Assembly: GCA_022511345.1 (NCBI GenBank) | Contig: JAFLRR010000007.1 | Location: 62,001-126,000, forward strand | Reading direction: 5' to 3' | DNA: 64,000 nt | From: Alistipes sp. | GTDB lineage: Bacteria; Bacteroidota; Bacteroidia; Bacteroidales; Rikenellaceae | In this document: positions 54,242 to 64,000 of the stretch, one piece after another | Layout: every line of letters begins with the position of its first letter | Numbering within the stretch: the first letter of the stretch is position 1 | Notes under the pieces: model-generated | The model's database searches: none | Told to the model about the DNA's origin: nothing | What the model saw: only the letters and a program-made list of their open reading frames with translations | Position numbers and translations under genes: made by a program

Positions 54242-54988
54242 TTAGCAGTTCATCGCACCGCAGCAGTGGATGACCTGGCCGCTGACATAGCTCGACATGT
54301 CCGACGCGAGGAACAGCGCCACGTTGGCCACATCCTCGGGCGTGCCGCCGCGACGCAGAGGAATCTGCTTGTACCAGCCCTCCTTGATTTCGTCCGACAG
54401 CTGAGCCGTCATGTCGGTGATGATGAATCCCGGAGCGATGCAGTTGGCACGGATTCCGCGCGGACCCATCTCCTTGGCAATCGACTTTGCCAGGCCGATC
54501 ATTCCGGCCTTCGAGGCCGAGTAGTTGCACTGGCCGGCGTTGCCGCTGACGCCTACCACCGACGACATGTTAATAATCGAGCCGCTGCGCTGGCGAGCCA
54601 TGACGGGCGTCACGGCGTGGATGAAGTTGAATGCTGACTTGAGGTTGACGGTCAGCACCGCATCCCACTGCGCCTCGGTCATGCGCATCATCAGGCCGTC
54701 CTTGGTGATGCCGGCGTTGTTTACCAGCACGTCTATGCGGCCGAACTCCTTGACGATTTCGTCGACGACCTTGTGCGTGTCGTCGAAGCTTGCGGCATTC
54801 GAAGCGAAGCCCTTGCACTTTACGCCGTAGGCTGCGATTTCAGCCTCGGTAGCCTTTCCGTTTTCGTCGATGACCAGGTCCGTGAACGCAACATCCGCGC
54901 CGTTTTTGGCGAACTCTATCGCTATGGCCTTGCCAATGCCGCGTGCAGCACCGGTCACAACGGCCACTTTTCCTTCGAGAAGTTTCAT
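54242..54988 (-). CDS. fabG: 3-oxoacyl-ACP reductase
   Basis: FabG reduces 3-oxoacyl-ACP with NADPH in fatty acid elongation. The 248-residue short-chain dehydrogenase has the cofactor loop TGAARGIGK and NNAG. The catalytic Ser143, Tyr156 and Lys160 lie in INMSSVVGVSG and NYSASKAG, and the proton-relay Asn in LTVNLKSAF. The ending SGQVIHCCGAMNC replaces the more usual DGG-M end but stays in length range. It has its own promoter and terminator. Confidence 0.95.
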   Translation of the reverse strand: MKLLEGKVAVVTGAARGIGKAIAIEFAKNGADVAFTDLVIDENGKATEAEIAAYGVKCKGFASNAASFDDTHKVVDEIVKEFGRIDVLVNNAGITKDGLMMRMTEAQWDAVLTVNLKSAFNFIHAVTPVMARQRSGSIINMSSVVGVSGNAGQCNYSASKAGMIGLAKSIAKEMGPRGIRANCIAPGFIITDMTAQLSDEIKEGWYKQIPLRRGGTPEDVANVALFLASDMSSYVSGQVIHCCGAMNC

Positions 54989-55028
54989 ATTTTCAACTGT
55001 TTTTAATCGGTTTCAATCCTTTGCGCAG

Positions 55029-55036
55029 CAAAGATA
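55029..55036 (-). promoter_or_regulatory. -7 box for fabG
   Basis: On the minus strand TATCTTTG, an exact TAnnTTTG box 40 bases before the ATG. No clear -33 TTTG was found. Confidence 0.55.
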
Positions 55037-55135
55037 ATCAAAAAAAACGAGTTCGCGAAACGCGCTCCTGAACCCCTGCCACGCCGCGGCCTGCATTTTG
55101 CACAAAGAATATTTCGTCAGCCCGAAACTTAATCG

Positions 55136-55143
55136 TAAATTTG
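55136..55143 (+). promoter_or_regulatory. -7 box for the second blaI
   Basis: TAAATTTG, an exact TAnnTTTG box 28 bases before the ATG. No -33 TTG at standard spacing. Confidence 0.55.
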
Positions 55144-55171
55144 CACCCCTCACCCCTTAACAGTCACAGCG

Positions 55172-55558
55172 ATGAGAGAGACCAGAACCATAGCGCTGAC
55201 AGACTCCGAACAGGAGCTGATGCAAATACTCTGGAGGCTCGGCAAGGCCTTCATCGGCGACATCATGGCCGAGATGCCCCACCCTGCGCCCAGGCAGACC
55301 GCCGTGGCGGCCCGGCTGCGCATACTCGAGAGCAAGGGAGCCGCCGCACACGAGGTCTTCGGCAAGAGCCTCAGGTACTACCCTCTGCTCCAGCGCGACC
55401 GCCACATCCGCGGACTTATCTGCGGCATAGCCTCGCAATACTTCGACTCGTCGTTCACCGACATGGTCCGATTCGTCGCCTCGTCGGGCGACATATCCGC
55501 CGACGAGGCTGCCGCCGCAGCCGAAGTCCTCGACCGGGCGCAGCAGCTCCGCGGCTAA
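55172..55558 (+). CDS. BlaI/MecI-type repressor, orphan
   Basis: A 128-residue winged-helix repressor with LTDSEQELMQILWRLGKAFIGDI and the wing LRILESKGAAAHEVFGKSLRYYPL, as in BlaI/MecI. Unlike the pair at 12.7-15.0 kb it has no M56 sensor gene beside it and is not followed by any same-strand gene. The region between recognition helix and wing is more degenerate (PAPRQTAVAARLRIL). It may answer to the sensor at 13.0 kb or to one elsewhere. Its 3' end overlaps the convergent thioesterase gene by 4 bases. Confidence 0.85.
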   Translation: MRETRTIALTDSEQELMQILWRLGKAFIGDIMAEMPHPAPRQTAVAARLRILESKGAAAHEVFGKSLRYYPLLQRDRHIRGLICGIASQYFDSSFTDMVRFVASSGDISADEAAAAAEVLDRAQQLRG

Positions 55559-55926
55559 AGTTTGGACATGAAGCGCTCGCGCTCGACGACGAAGCGCACA
55601 TGAACGCCCTCGCCTATCATCCCGCCGCTGTCGCGGGCGCCGACGTTGAATGTCAGCTTGCGGCCCTCGATGGCCGTGAGCACGGCCGTGGCGGTTATCT
55701 CGGCACCTACGGCCGAGGCCTTGATGTGGTCTATTTCGAGTCTGGTGCCTACCGTGGTAGAACCTTCGGGCAGCAGATGCGCCACGGCGTTCATCGCGGC
55801 ATTCTCCATGAGCGCCGCCATGGCCGGGGTCGAAAATACGGGCATGTCGCCCGAGCCTGCGGCAGCGGCCGTGTTGCCGTCGCTGACGACGGTGCGGCTG
55901 GTGCCGGACAATCCCTCCTTGAGCAT
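55555..55926 (-). CDS. hot-dog fold thioesterase (FlK-like)
   Basis: A 123-residue protein of the fluoroacetyl-CoA-thioesterase-like family: VFSTPAMAALMENAAMNAV near residue 35, TTVGTRLEIDHIKASAVGAEI in the middle and FVVERERFMSKL at the end. The Glu of MENAAM and the Thr/His region are the usual active-site positions. The likely reaction is hydrolysis of an acyl-CoA or removal of unwanted thioesters; fluoroacetyl-CoA itself is not implied. It is divergent from the DUF4294 gene. Confidence 0.87.
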   Translation of the reverse strand: MLKEGLSGTSRTVVSDGNTAAAAGSGDMPVFSTPAMAALMENAAMNAVAHLLPEGSTTVGTRLEIDHIKASAVGAEITATAVLTAIEGRKLTFNVGARDSGGMIGEGVHVRFVVERERFMSKL

Positions 55927-55977
55927 GTTCGGAATTTTTGTTTAACTTTACGGCCGCGGAGGCTCCGCTGCCGAATG

Positions 55978-55985
55978 CAAAGGTA
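55978..55985 (-). promoter_or_regulatory. -7 box for the thioesterase gene
   Basis: On the minus strand TACCTTTG, an exact TAnnTTTG box 51 bases before the thioesterase ATG. The plus-strand gene DUF4294 starts 14 bases away, and only a near match (TAACTTTA at 55943-55950) serves it. Confidence 0.55.
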
Positions 55986-55999
55986 GCTCTTTTCGGACA

Positions 56000-56578
56000 A
56001 TGAAAAAAACGCTCGTCATACTGCTCGCGCTGCTGGCGCTCTGCGACGCCGCCCAGGCCCAGAACCGGCCCGGCAAGGGCTACACGTCCATCTCCCGGGT
56101 GCGCGAGGGCGAAGATTCGCTCACCCTCATAAACGTCATGCCAGTGCCTGTCTACGGCCGCCGCACCGACAACCGCAAGTACCGCCGCCTGGTCGAAGCC
56201 GTCAAGAAGGTATACCCCATAGCCGTCACCGCCCGCGAAAAGATGGCGGGCATGGAGGATTCGCTGACAATGATGCCCACGCGCCACGAGCAGCAGGCCT
56301 ACATCCGCCGCATCGAGCGCGACATAAAGCGCGAATACACCCCCGTGCTGCGCAAGATGACGCGCACCGAGGGGCGCATACTGCTCAAGCTCATCACGCG
56401 CGAGACCGACCAGTCGGCATTCGAAATAGTGCGCGAGTTCCGCGGCCGCGTCGAGGCCGGCGTATGGCAGCTCGTGGCCAAAATCTTCGGCCACGACCTC
56501 AAGACGGGCTACGATGCCGAGGGCGAGGACCGTATCATCGAACAGATAGTCCAGGGCATCGAGGAGGGCCGGCTCTGA
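56000..56578 (+). CDS. DUF4294 family exported protein
   Basis: A 192-residue exported protein (signal MKKTLVILLALLALCDAAQA). Its mature part carries RRTDNRKYRRLVEAVKKVYPIAV and TRTEGRILLKLITRETDQSAFEIVREFRGR, the conserved core of the Bacteroidetes DUF4294 family. Mostly helical, basic and Arg-rich. No function is assigned. It is divergent from the thioesterase gene and convergent with the phosphatase gene. Confidence 0.85.
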   Translation: MKKTLVILLALLALCDAAQAQNRPGKGYTSISRVREGEDSLTLINVMPVPVYGRRTDNRKYRRLVEAVKKVYPIAVTAREKMAGMEDSLTMMPTRHEQQAYIRRIERDIKREYTPVLRKMTRTEGRILLKLITRETDQSAFEIVREFRGRVEAGVWQLVAKIFGHDLKTGYDAEGEDRIIEQIVQGIEEGRL

Positions 56579-56649
56579 GGAGATTCCGATGAAGCTCCCA
56601 GGCGGCATCTGCACCGATATTAATAGAATGATTTTTCGACCTTAAGGCT

Positions 56650-57129
56650 CTAAAGCTCGCCGCAGCGCGTTCGGCGCAGAATCTCGGCGCAGGCATCCTC
56701 GAGCAGGTCCAGCACGACCTCGAAACCGGCACGTCCCTCGTAGTATGGGTCGGGGACATAGCTTCTGTCGCCGGCCGAGGTGAAGAATTCGGCCATGCGG
56801 AATATCTTCTCGCGCGCCTGAAGCGAGGGCGCCAGACGGAAAAGGTTGTGGTAGTTGTTGTCGTCCATGGCCACAATCATGTCGAAGCGCTCGAAATCAT
56901 CTTCGCACACGGGCCGCGAGCGGTGAGTGAGGCGGTATCCGCGCGCAAAGGCGGCCTCGCGCATGCGGCTGTCGGGCAGTTCGCCGGCATGGCCGGCATA
57001 TGTTCCGGCCGAGTCGATGTCGAACTCGGCGGCGCGGCCCTCGCGGGCTGCCATGTCGCGCAGTATGCCCTCGGCAGCCGGCGAGCGGCAGATGTTGCCG
57101 AGGCAGACGAAAAGAATGCGTCGTTTCAT
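56650..57129 (-). CDS. low-molecular-weight protein tyrosine phosphatase
   Basis: A 159-residue cytoplasmic phosphatase. The active-site loop C9-LGNIC-R15-S (CLGNICRSP) is complete, and the general acid Asp lies in DPYYEG. AMDDNNYHNLF carries the usual aromatic wall residues. Such enzymes often reverse tyrosine kinases of capsule export, but none lies nearby. The start MKRRILF is certain by family, yet it is only 4 bases after a perfect -7 box, so the mRNA is probably leaderless. Confidence 0.94.
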   Translation of the reverse strand: MKRRILFVCLGNICRSPAAEGILRDMAAREGRAAEFDIDSAGTYAGHAGELPDSRMREAAFARGYRLTHRSRPVCEDDFERFDMIVAMDDNNYHNLFRLAPSLQAREKIFRMAEFFTSAGDRSYVPDPYYEGRAGFEVVLDLLEDACAEILRRTRCGEL

Positions 57130-57133
57130 ACGG

Positions 57134-57164
57134 CAAATGTAGCCATTATTTCACAGCCTTCAAA
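57134..57164 (-). promoter_or_regulatory. promoter of a probably leaderless message (tyrosine phosphatase)
   Basis: On the minus strand TTTG (57164-57161), a 19-base spacer and TACATTTG (57141-57134), full consensus. Four bases separate the box from the ATG at 57129. Confidence 0.82.
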
Positions 57165-57176
57165 CTCCACCATGGC

Positions 57177-57204
57177 AAAAGCCGCACCCCTTGCGGGATG
57201 CGGC
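57177..57204 (-). terminator. terminator after ileS
   Basis: On the minus strand GCCGCATCCC and GGGGTGCGGC pair with one wobble around GCAA, then TTTT follows. It lies 25 bases after the ileS stop. Confidence 0.85.
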
Positions 57205-57228
57205 CGTTTGTCTGCTGTCGGGAGCCGT

Positions 57229-60200
57229 CTACTGTCTTGTGACGGCTATCTTGACCATCTGCTCGTCGACATCGCTTTCGGTCACCCGCTCGCCCGAAGG
57301 CTCCGCGGCGCAGACGACCTCCACGGCCAGAGTCTGGCGCGCGATGTAGTCGCCGAAGCGCTCCACGGCCTCGGCCATTTCGGGCAGGTTCTCGATCTGG
57401 ACGGATATCTTGTCCGTGACCTCGAAGCCCGACTCCTTGCGGATGTTCTGTATTCGGTTCACCAGCTCGCGGGCGGTACCCTCGGCGCGCAGCTCGTCCG
57501 TTACGGTTATGTCCAGCGCCACGGTCAGGCGTCCCTCGCTGGCCACCAGACGGCCGGGCATGTCCTCAGACGTAATCTCGAAGTCCGAGCGGTCGAGCGT
57601 CAGGCTCTCACCGTCGACCTCGAGCGTGAACTGCTCCGAGGCCTCGATTTCGGCAATCTTCTCCTGCGTGAATCCGGCAGCCATCGAGGCTATGCTCTTC
57701 ATGTACTTGCCGAAGCGGGGTCCGAGGGCCTTGAAGTCGGGCTTTATGCGTTTGGTGATAAGTCCTGCGGTGTTCTCTATAAGCTCTATGTCCTTGACAT
57801 TGACCTCGTTCATAATCAACTCGCGCACCGAGTCGATATACTCGGCCGTCTTTTTGTCGAGCACCGGTATGAGTATTCGCGACAGCGGGCGGCGGACCTT
57901 GATTGCGGCCTTGCGGCGCAGCGCCAGCACCATAGACGAGACCTGCTGGGCCAGCGACATGGTGTGCTCCAGGGCCGGGTCTGCAAGCGACTCGTCGGCC
58001 TCGGGGAAGCGCGACAGGTGAACCGAGTCGGCCTCATTGCGGCCGCTCACGGCATTCAGGTCGCGGTATATGCGGTCGCAGACGAAGGGCGCGAAGGGCG
58101 CAGCCAGCTTGGCGACGGTCTCCAGACAGGTGTAGAGCGTCTGGTATGCCGCGAGCTTGTCGTCGTTCATCTCGCCGCCCCAGAAGCGTTTGCGGTTCAG
58201 TCGCACGTACCAGTTCGAGAGGTTCTCGCACACGAACTCCTGAATGGCGCGCGCCGCGGGCGTGGGGTCGTAACCCTCCAGCGAGGCGGTGACATCCTTG
58301 ACCAGAGTGTTCAGCAGCGAGATGATCCAGCGGTCGATTTCGGGTCGTTCGGCAACGGGAATCTCCTTTTCGCGGCCGGTGAAGCCGTCGACATTGGCAT
58401 AGAGCGCGAAGAACGAGTAGGTGTTGTAGAGCGTGCCGAAGAATTTGCGGCGCACCTCGTCGACTCCGTCGCGGTCGAACTTGAGGTTGTCCCACGGCTG
58501 CGAGTTGGATATCATGTACCAGCGCGTGGCGTCGGCGCCGTAGGTCGAGAGCACATCGAACGGGTCGACGGCATTGCCCAGGCGCTTGGACATCTTGTTG
58601 CCGTTCTTGTCCAGCACCAGGCCGTTGGAGATGATATTTTTGAAGGCCACCGAATCGAACAGCATCGAGGCTATGGCGTGCAGCGTGAAGAACCATCCGC
58701 GCGTCTGGTCGACGCCCTCGGCGATGAAGTCGGCCGGGAAGAGGCTCTTGAACTCCTCGCCGCCGTGCTCGAACGGATAGTGCAGCTGCGCGTAGGGCAT
58801 CGCTCCCGAATCGAACCACACGTCGATAAGGTCGCTCTCGCGGCGCATCGGCTCGCCCTTGGACGAGACGAGCACGATGGAATCGACATAGGGACGGTGC
58901 AGGTCTATGCGGTCGGTCGAGTAGTTCTCGGCCGACATGTCGCCAGGCTTGAAATTCTTGTAGGGGTTCTCGCTCATCAGGCCCGCCGCCACCGACTTGT
59001 CGATTTCGGCCATCAGCTCCTCGACCGAGCCTATGCATCGCATCTCCGAGTAGTCCTCCGTGGCCCATATGGGCAGCGGCGTACCCCAGAATCGCGAGCG
59101 CGACAGGTTCCAGTCGACCAGACCCTCCAGCCACTTGCCGAAGCGGCCCGAACCGGTCGACTCGGGACGCCAGCGGATGGTGGCGTTGAGCTCCATCATC
59201 CTCTCGCGCAGCGCCGTGGTGCGGATGAACCACGAATCGAGCGGATAGTACAGCACCGGCTTGTCCGTGCGCCAGCAGTGGGGATAGGAGTGGGTATGTT
59301 TCTCGATTTTGAACACTTTGTTTTCGGCCTTGAGCATCACCGACAGGTCGATGTCCAGGGTCGTGTCGCTCTCGGAGAGCGTATCGTCGTAGGCGTTCTT
59401 GACATATCGGCCCGCATACTCCGCGTACCTGGCCGTATCGACATGCGAAGCGGTCCACTCCGGGTCGAGCTCCTCGAGACGGTAGAAGCGGCCCTTCAGA
59501 TCGACCATCGGGCGGTTCTTGCCGGCCTTGTCGACCATGAACAGGGGCGGTATGCCCGCCGCACGGGCCACGCGGTCGTCGTCGGCACCGAACGTCGGGG
59601 CTATATGCACTATGCCCGTACCGTCCGAGGTTGTAACGTAGTCGCCGGTGATTACGCGGAATGCGTCGCCGTCGGGCTTAACCCACGCAATCAGCTGCTC
59701 GTAACGTATGCCTGCCAGCTCGGAGCCCTTCCAGCTCTTCTGCTCCACCTCGAAGGTGCCCTCCATCTTCTTGGTGAAGTATGCCGGCACCAGGTCGCGG
59801 GCCAGAATCACCCGCTGCTCGGCATCGGTGTAGGGGTTGCGGCAGCGTACGCGGACATACTCTATGCCGGGACCCACGGCCAGCGCCGTATTCGACGGCA
59901 GCGTCCACGGCGTGGTGGTCCATGCCAGGAAGTAGAGCGGGCCGTCTGCGCCCTCGAAGAGCTTCTCGCTCTCGGCATTGCGAACTATCGCGAACTGAGC
60001 CGTGCAGGTGGTATCCTTCACGTCGCGGTAGCATCCGGGCTGGTTCAGCTCGTGGGTCGACAGACCCGTGCCGGCCGCCGGCGAGTAGGGCTGGATCGTG
60101 TAGCCCTTATACAGAAGGCCCTTGTCGTAGAGCTGTTTGAGCAGCCACCAGAGCGTCTCTATATATTTGTTGTCATAGGTGATGTACGGGTCGTCCATGT

Positions 60201-60627
60201 TGACCCAGTAGCCCATGCTGCGCGTGAGGTTCTCCCACGCGTCGGTAAACTCCATGACCGCCTCGCGGCAGGCGCGGTTGTACTCCTCGACCGAAATCGA
60301 ACGGCCGATATCCTCCTTGGTTATTCCCAGGCGCTTCTCAACGCCTAACTCCACGGGCAGTCCGTGGGTGTCCCAGCCGGCCTTGCGTCGCACCTGGAAT
60401 CCGCGCTGCGTCTTGTATCGGCAGAATACGTCCTTAATGGTGCGGGCCATAACGTGGTGTATTCCCGGCATTCCGTTTGCCGAGGGCGGACCCTCGTAGA
60501 ATACGAACGACGGGCATCCTTCGCGCTCGGACATGCTTCGGCGGAAAGTCTGCTCGGCATCCCAGCGCCCGAGTATATCGGCAGCTATTGCGGGCAGGTC
60601 GAGACCTTTGTACTCGTTGAATTTCAT
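57229..60627 (-). CDS. ileS: isoleucyl-tRNA synthetase
   Basis: IleRS charges tRNA-Ile and edits misactivated valine. The 1132-residue class I enzyme starts MKFNEYKGLDLPAIAADIL; the 29-codon upstream extension in frame runs into lon and is not used. Landmarks are the HIGH variant GIHH in NGMPGIHHVMARTIKD, WDTHGLPVELGVEK, the editing domain region TTTPWTLPSNTAL and GNKMSKRLGN. A long C-terminal anticodon/IleRS-2-type tail follows. It lacks the C-terminal zinc-finger Cys set, as expected for the eukaryote-like type 2 branch common in Bacteroidetes. It starts 13 bp after the lon stop, so it is probably cotranscribed with lon. Confidence 0.96.
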   Translation of the reverse strand: MKFNEYKGLDLPAIAADILGRWDAEQTFRRSMSEREGCPSFVFYEGPPSANGMPGIHHVMARTIKDVFCRYKTQRGFQVRRKAGWDTHGLPVELGVEKRLGITKEDIGRSISVEEYNRACREAVMEFTDAWENLTRSMGYWVNMDDPYITYDNKYIETLWWLLKQLYDKGLLYKGYTIQPYSPAAGTGLSTHELNQPGCYRDVKDTTCTAQFAIVRNAESEKLFEGADGPLYFLAWTTTPWTLPSNTALAVGPGIEYVRVRCRNPYTDAEQRVILARDLVPAYFTKKMEGTFEVEQKSWKGSELAGIRYEQLIAWVKPDGDAFRVITGDYVTTSDGTGIVHIAPTFGADDDRVARAAGIPPLFMVDKAGKNRPMVDLKGRFYRLEELDPEWTASHVDTARYAEYAGRYVKNAYDDTLSESDTTLDIDLSVMLKAENKVFKIEKHTHSYPHCWRTDKPVLYYPLDSWFIRTTALRERMMELNATIRWRPESTGSGRFGKWLEGLVDWNLSRSRFWGTPLPIWATEDYSEMRCIGSVEELMAEIDKSVAAGLMSENPYKNFKPGDMSAENYSTDRIDLHRPYVDSIVLVSSKGEPMRRESDLIDVWFDSGAMPYAQLHYPFEHGGEEFKSLFPADFIAEGVDQTRGWFFTLHAIASMLFDSVAFKNIISNGLVLDKNGNKMSKRLGNAVDPFDVLSTYGADATRWYMISNSQPWDNLKFDRDGVDEVRRKFFGTLYNTYSFFALYANVDGFTGREKEIPVAERPEIDRWIISLLNTLVKDVTASLEGYDPTPAARAIQEFVCENLSNWYVRLNRKRFWGGEMNDDKLAAYQTLYTCLETVAKLAAPFAPFVCDRIYRDLNAVSGRNEADSVHLSRFPEADESLADPALEHTMSLAQQVSSMVLALRRKAAIKVRRPLSRILIPVLDKKTAEYIDSVRELIMNEVNVKDIELIENTAGLITKRIKPDFKALGPRFGKYMKSIASMAAGFTQEKIAEIEASEQFTLEVDGESLTLDRSDFEITSEDMPGRLVASEGRLTVALDITVTDELRAEGTARELVNRIQNIRKESGFEVTDKISVQIENLPEMAEAVERFGDYIARQTLAVEVVCAAEPSGERVTESDVDEQMVKIAVTRQ

Positions 60628-60640
60628 AGTGTCGCTTCGT

Positions 60641-63076
<2,436 letters not shown>

Positions 63077-63096
63077 ACAATCTTCTTTTCAATCTG

Positions 63097-63104
63097 CAAA
63101 GATA
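63097..63104 (-). promoter_or_regulatory. -7 box for lon-ileS
   Basis: On the minus strand TATCTTTG, an exact TAnnTTTG box 20 bases before the lon ATG. No heat-shock-type operator (CIRCE) was seen. Confidence 0.55.
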
Positions 63105-63147
63105 ACGATTTTAAGCGAAATTTGTTTTATCTTTAGCGGATTGTTAA

Positions 63148-63155
63148 TAACTTTG
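63148..63155 (+). promoter_or_regulatory. -7 box for valS
   Basis: TAACTTTG, an exact TAnnTTTG box 28 bases before the ATG. A TTTG at 63121-63124 lies 23 bases upstream, slightly too far. Confidence 0.55.
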
Positions 63156-63183
63156 CCGTTCAAAACGACAACATCAAAAACCT

Positions 63184-64000
63184 ATGCAAATAGCAGACAA
63201 ATACTCGCCCCAGGACATCGAGGCGAAGTGGTACGAATACTGGATTTCGCACAACCTGTTCCGTTCGCAGCCCGACCCGCAGCGCAAACCCTATACCATA
63301 GTCATCCCGCCCCCCAACGTGACGGGCATGCTCCACATGGGCCACATGCTCAACAACACGCTCCAGGACGTTCTGGTGCGCCGCGCACGAATGAAGGGCC
63401 TCAACGCATGCTGGGTGCCCGGAACCGACCACGCCTCGATTGCCACCGAAGCCAAAGTGGTGGCCAAGCTCAAGGAGCAGGGCATAGACAAGTCGTCGCT
63501 CACGCGCGAGGAGTTCCTGCGCCACGCATGGGAGTGGAAGGAGCAGTACGGCGGAGTCATTCTCAAGCAGCTGCGCAAGCTGGGAGCCTCGTGCGACTGG
63601 GAGCGCACATGCTTCACCATGGACCAGGCTCGCTCCGAGAGCGTCATGCGCGTCTTCTGCGACCTCTACGACAAGGGCCGCATCTACCGCGGCGTGCGCA
63701 TGGTCAACTGGGACCCGTCGGCCAAAACGGCCCTCTCCGACGAGGAGGTCATCTACAAGGAGTCGCAGGGCAAGCTCTACTACCTGCGCTACATGGTCGA
63801 GGGCTCGGACAAGGCCATTATCGTGGCCACGACGCGCCCCGAGACCATTCTGGGCGATACGGCCCTCTGCGTCAACCCCGACGACGAGCGCTACGCATGG
63901 CTGCCTGAAGATGCGCGCGTCATCGTGCCGTTGGTGGGCCGCTCGATACCCGTCATCCGCGACTCGTATGTGGACATAGAGTTCGGTACGGGCGCGCTGA
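63184..64000 (+). CDS. valS: valyl-tRNA synthetase, N-terminal part (3' end outside window)
   Basis: ValRS charges tRNA-Val. The first 272 residues are visible. They start [20 protein letters not shown] and carry [21 protein letters not shown] (HIGH equivalent HMGH at 51-54) and [13 protein letters not shown]. The start of the editing domain is visible, with [18 protein letters not shown]. All are typical, and the frame stays open to the end. It is divergent from lon, with 107 bp between start codons. Confidence 0.97.
   Translation, partial: MQIADKYSPQDIEAKWYEYWISHNLFRSQPDPQRKPYTIVIPPPNVTGMLHMGHMLNNTLQDVLVRRARMKGLNACWVPGTDHASIATEAKVVAKLKEQGIDKSSLTREEFLRHAWEWKEQYGGVILKQLRKLGASCDWERTCFTMDQARSESVMRVFCDLYDKGRIYRGVRMVNWDPSAKTALSDEEVIYKESQGKLYYLRYMVEGSDKAIIVATTRPETILGDTALCVNPDDERYAWLPEDARVIVPLVGRSIPVIRDSYVDIEFGTGAL

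Overview
The window is about 60% G+C and reads as a chromosome segment of a Bacteroidales gut commensal, most likely Alistipes or another Rikenellaceae. Support: SusC/SusD genes, many surface-type lipoproteins, M56/TonB-type BlaR sensors, small Bacteroidetes-only families (DUF4834, DUF4294, PorV/PorQ), and more than twenty exact copies of the Bacteroidetes -7 promoter box TAnnTTTG in front of genes. Genus is an inference from base composition and gene style. No phage, insertion sequence or CRISPR array was seen.

Layout. 1-7.5 kb: 3' end of recQ, rmuC, a canonical thiL, and a minus-strand cluster DUF4834-mlaE-mlaF-uvrB. 7.8-12.3 kb: purB followed after 22 bp by a secreted GH2 beta-galactosidase, then a terminator and an 11-bp minisatellite. 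12.6-15.1 kb: a BlaI-type repressor and an M56 sensor that carries TonB-C and a SusC-plug-like tail. 15.3-17.0 kb: adk and a second, diverged ThiL-family gene under back-to-back promoters.

17.2-32.4 kb is the accessory centrepiece: two large paralogous lipoproteins of unknown function, SusC, SusD, a third-gene lipoprotein, a lipoprotein subtilisin-like protease and a small lipocalin-like lipoprotein. Everything is on the plus strand, there is no carbohydrate-active enzyme, hairpin terminators lie between the first genes, and two long poly-G tracts lie at the start. I read it as a surface protein/peptide-acquisition system built on the Sus plan, possibly phase-variable.

32.6-44.3 kb: rplT/rpmI without infC, a lipoprotein GH2, two small envelope genes, ferritin, a GH95 alpha-L-fucosidase, glnS with an outer-membrane protein gene, and tRNA-Glu upstream of rpsT. 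The GH2 and GH95 enzymes together suggest use of host or plant glycans. 44.4-47.3 kb: a FecBCD/BtuFCD-type ABC importer. 47.4-48.7 kb: tRNA-Pro with a PD-(D/E)XK-like protein beside it. 48.8-52.4 kb: a tight operon of thioredoxin-fold protein, BamA-like barrel and phosphoethanolamine transferase. 52.5-57.1 kb: a DUF5131 three-Cys protein, PorV-like protein, fabG, a second BlaI, a hot-dog thioesterase, DUF4294 and a low-molecular-weight tyrosine phosphatase. 57.2-64 kb: ileS and lon on the minus strand, with valS divergent and cut by the window end.

Gene packing is tight. Three convergent pairs overlap at their stop codons, several operons overlap by 1-4 bases, and some start codons lie so close to the -7 box that the messages are probably leaderless.
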